64,000 bases of DNA from UBA2040 sp963977135 (GTDB lineage: Bacteria > Bacteroidota > Bacteroidia > Flavobacteriales_D > Crocinitomicaceae): positions 1-64,000 of the forward strand of contig CAXBNN010000002.1 of the NCBI GenBank assembly GCA_963977135.1, given 5' to 3'. Below, in pieces: positions 60,880-64,000 of the stretch (the stretch's first letter is position 1; each line of letters starts with the position of its first letter). The notes below the pieces were generated by a model, which was not told the origin of the DNA, searched no databases, and was given only the letters and a program-made list of their open reading frames with translations. The translations under genes were made by a program, and so were the position numbers.

Positions 60880-61083
60880 ATGACAATTATGACTGAAATA
60901 ACTACACAATTAGAAGAACAAATCCGTGCGGAGATTACAAGCTTGAAGTCAACATTAACAGGAGATTTGTTTCAAGACATGGATACTCAGCAGAAAATTT
61001 ATGAATTAAAAGTTCAATTGAATCCTGAAATTGTTGAAAATCCTCAATTGGATGATGATGAATGCTTGAGCTGTGGTAGCTGA
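60880..61083 (+). CDS. Small acidic helical protein with C-terminal CxxC, unknown function
   Basis: 67 aa from ATG 60880 (64 aa from ATG 60889). The ORF is open further upstream, but a TACTTTTA -7-like box at 60865-60872 argues for a start here. The sequence is two predicted amphipathic helices followed by an acidic tail QLDDDECLSCGS. The CLSC pair could bind a metal or be redox-active. I do not recognise the family. It ends one base before the convergent GNAT gene. Confidence 0.65.
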   Translation: MTIMTEITTQLEEQIRAEITSLKSTLTGDLFQDMDTQQKIYELKVQLNPEIVENPQLDDDECLSCGS

Positions 61084-61593
61084 TTAAAAGATTTTTTGCA
61101 TAACAAAATCTTCCATGAGGAAACCATTTCCTATATCTATGTCTTCAGTTTTGATTGTTTCGAAACCCGCTTTTTCATAAAACTGTACAGCATTGTTAAA
61201 ACGGTTAACATTTAAATGAAGGCCTTTTAAATTTTTACTTCGAGCCAATTCTTCAATTTTTTCTAAAATAAATTTCCCAAGACCCATTCCGTGAAATTCT
61301 GGTTTTAGATATATTTTATGGATCCGCATTAATCCACTTTCTGGATAATTTTCTTCTAATCCACAAAATCCAATTTCAACGTTTTTATTGCGAAGGAAAA
61401 AAAATGTATGTCCTTCATCCAATTGATTGATAAGTTTCTCTGGCGCATACATCCAATTCAACATATAATCAATTTGAGCCGTCGAAAGAATCTTTGAAAA
61501 TGTTATTGGCCAAATTTCTGATGCTAACTCAGACAACCTCTGCATTTCACTTTTATTAGCAAGTGTAAATTCATATTGCTGAAATTCTTCCAT
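61084..61593 (-). CDS. GNAT family N-acetyltransferase
   Basis: 169 aa. Acetyl-CoA motif: IYLKPEFHGMGLGKFILEKI (QxxGxG/A-type loop), followed by LHLNVNRFNNAVQFYEKAGF, the conserved acceptor-side helix. It is a typical single-domain GNAT enzyme; acceptor unknown. It converges tail-to-tail with the 67-aa gene with no gap. Confidence 0.9.
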   Translation of the reverse strand: MEEFQQYEFTLANKSEMQRLSELASEIWPITFSKILSTAQIDYMLNWMYAPEKLINQLDEGHTFFFLRNKNVEIGFCGLEENYPESGLMRIHKIYLKPEFHGMGLGKFILEKIEELARSKNLKGLHLNVNRFNNAVQFYEKAGFETIKTEDIDIGNGFLMEDFVMQKIF

Positions 61594-61646
61594 ACTTTTG
61601 TAAATCTCAAATTTTCATCTAAATTAATATCTTAAAAGTAAATAAA

Positions 61647-62177
61647 ATGAAAAAGTTAATTCTCCTTCTATCATTAGTTTTTCTAACTACGGAATTGGTA
61701 GCTCAAGAAAAATACGGTAAAACATTAAATTTTGGTGGTGGCCTTAGTTATTCAAGATATGCCCCTTTACCTATTCCAGCATTGAATTTAAATTATGAAT
61801 TTGACATAGCTCCAAATACTACTTTAGGTCCGTATCTTTCCATTCTTCATCACAATGATTACGGGTATAATTACCTTGGTAAGAAATATAAGTATAGCAA
61901 CACAATCGTTCCTGTCGGTGTTAAGAGTTACTATTATTTCGATGGCTTATTCAACTGGGACAAACGATTTGATGTTTATGCTGGATTGGCCGTAGGATTT
62001 AATATTGCATTTGGACGCTGGGAAAATGGATACAATGGCCCTGTTTATAATCCAACTTACAATCCTTTTTACGCGCAATTACACGCGGGTGGAGAATATC
62101 ATTTCAAGGATAATTTAGGTGTTTATGTAGACCTCTCTACTGGACTTTCAACTGTAGGTTTGGCTTTCCATCTTTAA
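61647..62177 (+). CDS. Outer-membrane beta-barrel protein, small
   Basis: 176 aa. A signal peptide (1-20, ending LVAQ) is followed by alternating amphipathic strands rich in Tyr, Gly and Asn (NFGGGLSYSRYAPLPIPALN; VYAGLAVGFNIAFG) ending VGLAFHL, the C-terminal aromatic-containing strand typical of 8-strand barrels. The family is not recognised more closely. It ends at a strong bidirectional terminator. Confidence 0.8.
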   Translation: MKKLILLLSLVFLTTELVAQEKYGKTLNFGGGLSYSRYAPLPIPALNLNYEFDIAPNTTLGPYLSILHHNDYGYNYLGKKYKYSNTIVPVGVKSYYYFDGLFNWDKRFDVYAGLAVGFNIAFGRWENGYNGPVYNPTYNPFYAQLHAGGEYHFKDNLGVYVDLSTGLSTVGLAFHL

Positions 62178-62192
62178 GATTTTATCAAACAA

Positions 62193-62228
62193 AAAAAAGG
62201 CTGAATCAAAATGATTCAGCCTTTTTTA
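62193..62228. terminator. Bidirectional intrinsic terminator
   Basis: GGCTGAATCA (62199-62208) and TGATTCAGCC (62212-62221) form a perfect 10-bp stem with an AAA loop, flanked by A and T runs. It lies between two convergent genes and serves both. Confidence 0.92.
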
Positions 62229-62241
62229 ATTTAGGTATATA

Positions 62242-63999
62242 TTATTGTTTAATAAAGACTTTCTTAACTGAACCATATTCAGTATTCAAATCTAAAATAT
62301 ATGTTCCTTTTTCAAAATTCACTGTACTTAGGTGCAATGAATTAGATGATCCTTGAAGACCTTCTGATAGAATAACTCTACCGTTCAAATCAATCACTTT
62401 GTAATTAATAATTCCAAAAGAATTTGATTCAACATTCAATACATCAGAAGTTGGATTAGGATAAACCTCTACAAAATTTGACAAATTAACATCAGCCAAG
62501 CCAGTTTGATCTACGCTTATACAAGCTGAAGTATCTTTACATCCATTAATTGTAACAACCACTGCATAAGAACCAGTAAGTGTTATAGGATGGAAAGTTG
62601 GGTTTACACCTCCTGCTATACCTGTGAAAGAAGGACAATTAATCCATTTGTACGTTGCTCCTGTTTGAGTAGGTACAGTTAGATTTGAACCACTTTGAGT
62701 CACTGTTGTATTAATTACTTGATAAGTAGCCGTCAATGTAATTACACTATCACATCCTGCTGCATTAGGAATTGTTCTAGTATATGTTCCTGGTGCAGAA
62801 ATAGTTTGCGTTCCAAAAGTTAAAGTACCTCCCTCACAAAATGACTGCGCAATTGATGCTGAAGACGCCAACTTAGCCGTTAGTGTCAAAGTAATTGTAC
62901 TATCACAACCTTGAGCATTAGGAATTGTTCTTGTATAAGTTCCTGGTGCAGTTAAAGTTTGGGTTCCAAACGTTACGGTAGCTCCTGGACAAATACCTGC
63001 TGTTATTGAAGATGAAGTAGGTATATAATTAGCTAAAGTTAAAGTAACAACACTATCACATCCACCTGTAGAAGTTAATGTGTCGTAATACGTACCAACA
63101 GTAGATAATGTTTGTCCTGCGAAAGTGTAACTTCCACCTGGACAGATTCCTCCTGCTAACGCTGTATTCAAAGAGCTCACAAGTGAAACTGTTACTGAAT
63201 CGGTAGATACACAACTTCCGATAGAACCAGAAACAATTGCAGTTGTTGTTGCAGTTGGTGTATAAGAATACGTTGTGACTGGTCCATTCGCTGCTATCAT
63301 CCCATCAATATTGAATTGATAGTTAGTAAATGTTGACGACGCGGATAAGTTCAATGGTGTTGCAGAACAAATCGAACCGTTTGTAGCATTAGACGTTAAA
63401 TTAATTCCTGCTTTCACAACTGCTGCTATCATAAATACACCAAATTGTGTATCAGTGAAAAAGCCACCTCCAAAAGTATTGAAACCACAATATTTGTTCG
63501 GCAAAACTATAAACGCACTTTGAGTAGCCAATGGGAAATATCCAGTTACTGTATTTGCATTTTGGCGGAAGCCGTAATAAACTGAATCTCCCGAAATGTC
63601 TATGTTTCCATTAATGAACGTCAATTCAACTGGCAGACCTAAATCGCCAGCAACAATTGTATATAAAGCTGTAGAGTCAATAATAACACCAGCAGCATTT
63701 AATAATACACCTTTAATTGTATTTCCAGTTACTGCAGTTCCAGTTGCAATTGTTGGACGAACCTTCTTTACGTACATCGGTTGTGCAGACGGCCCAATCA
63801 ACAAATTGGCAAATATTCCTCCTCCAGTGTTATAGCCTAAACCACCAGTTATAGTATTACCAGCTGAATAACCAACTGTATCGCAATAAATATTTTGATT
63901 TGAAACGAACGCATCATTTGCAGTCTGCTGATCTGCAGGCACAGAAACTGTTAAAGTTTGTGATCCAGCAATAGTCTTTGGCACAGCTGAAAAAGTCAA
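62242..63999 (-). CDS. T9SS type A sorting domain protein with about 51-aa repeats (N-terminus beyond window)
   Basis: 585 aa visible; the reading frame is open to the right edge, so the signal peptide and first part are missing. The visible N-terminal region is beta-rich and repeatedly Thr/Asn/Gly. Three tandem repeats (positions given separately) follow, then an Ig-like segment (TYKWINCPSFTGIAGGVNPT) and a type A sorting domain (VEVYPNPTSDVLNVESNSFG ... GTYILDLNTEYGSVKKVFIK). Predicted surface protein; function unknown. Confidence 0.88.
   Translation of the reverse strand: MTFSAVPKTIAGSQTLTVSVPADQQTANDAFVSNQNIYCDTVGYSAGNTITGGLGYNTGGGIFANLLIGPSAQPMYVKKVRPTIATGTAVTGNTIKGVLLNAAGVIIDSTALYTIVAGDLGLPVELTFINGNIDISGDSVYYGFRQNANTVTGYFPLATQSAFIVLPNKYCGFNTFGGGFFTDTQFGVFMIAAVVKAGINLTSNATNGSICSATPLNLSASSTFTNYQFNIDGMIAANGPVTTYSYTPTATTTAIVSGSIGSCVSTDSVTVSLVSSLNTALAGGICPGGSYTFAGQTLSTVGTYYDTLTSTGGCDSVVTLTLANYIPTSSSITAGICPGATVTFGTQTLTAPGTYTRTIPNAQGCDSTITLTLTAKLASSASIAQSFCEGGTLTFGTQTISAPGTYTRTIPNAAGCDSVITLTATYQVINTTVTQSGSNLTVPTQTGATYKWINCPSFTGIAGGVNPTFHPITLTGSYAVVVTINGCKDTSACISVDQTGLADVNLSNFVEVYPNPTSDVLNVESNSFGIINYKVIDLNGRVILSEGLQGSSNSLHLSTVNFEKGTYILDLNTEYGSVKKVFIKQ
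62718..63174 (-). repeat. Three tandem about 51-residue repeats within the T9SS protein
   Basis: Units begin ALAGGICPGGSYTFAGQTLS, SITAGICPGATVTFGTQTLT and SIAQSFCEGGTLTFGTQTIS, and each ends with a GCDS(V/T)(V/I)TLT strand. Cysteine spacing is the same in each unit, so each probably holds one disulfide. Units two and three are the most similar to each other, which suggests recent duplication. Confidence 0.85.
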
Positions 64000-64000
64000 A

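Noticed and set aside
1..64000. CRISPR arrays, tRNA/rRNA genes, prophage or IS elements
   Set aside because: No regularly spaced direct repeats with unique spacers, no cloverleaf or rRNA-like sequence, and no transposase, integrase or phage structural gene was seen on either strand. Short tandem heptamers are not CRISPR.

Overview
The window is AT-rich, densely coded bacterial chromosome and looks like a member of the Bacteroidota, most likely order Flavobacteriales (a Crocinitomicaceae/Fluviicola-like organism is my best guess, by inference only). The evidence is seven predicted type IX secretion (T9SS) cargo proteins with either a type A sorting tail or the gliding-motility-associated (CHU_C) tail, Bacteroidota promoter boxes (TTG, 19-21 bp, TAnnTTTG), almost no Shine-Dalgarno sequences, and the flavobacterial order birA / rsfS-ftsH-DUF2007-cdsA. 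I saw no rRNA, tRNA, CRISPR array, prophage or insertion sequence. No gene-free stretch exceeds 300 bases.

Layout. 1-3 kb: two tandem promoters firing out of the left edge, then a TerB/J-domain protein and HtpG (both minus). 3-7 kb: an unidentified membrane protein, an SDR oxidoreductase and a CHU_C surface protein. 7-15 kb: DUF1573 protein, Nudix/pyrE divergent pair, SRPBCC protein, birA, then rsfS-ftsH-DUF2007-cdsA, a lysine-rich small secreted protein, a frameshifted small secreted gene and xth. 15-23 kb: mutS2 behind a large hairpin repeat, then a minus operon tgt-LptF/G permease-DUF481 barrel, and a plus operon GT2-sigma factor-rsmG. 23-30 kb: an unknown protein and a complete RND efflux set (adaptor, pump, TolC-like channel). 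30-40 kb: a T9SS thioredoxin-motif protein, PlsC-like acyltransferase, PabB-like enzyme, tilS, MtfA-like peptidase, a small conserved protein, an AlbA_2 protein and a PafA-like phosphatase. 40-50 kb: tex, an unusual RlpA-cytochrome c fusion leading an operon with a CaiB/BaiF CoA-transferase and a GNAT enzyme, a T9SS M28 peptidase, a second T9SS thioredoxin-motif protein and an M42 peptidase. 50-64 kb: a giant SBBP/PKD CHU_C protein, a nitronate monooxygenase-like enzyme with two M16 peptidases, another CHU_C protein, a GT9 glycosyltransferase, small genes, and a T9SS protein cut by the right edge.

How it fits together. Most genes are housekeeping (protein quality control, tRNA/rRNA modification, phospholipid and LPS export, pyrimidine synthesis, DNA repair), interleaved with envelope and surface functions. 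The T9SS machinery itself is not in this window. I found no mobile or defence island. The most unusual items are the RlpA-cytochrome c fusion, the frameshifted small secreted gene, start codons placed exactly 4 nt after TAnnTTTG boxes (predicting leaderless mRNAs), and several families of intergenic hairpin repeats.
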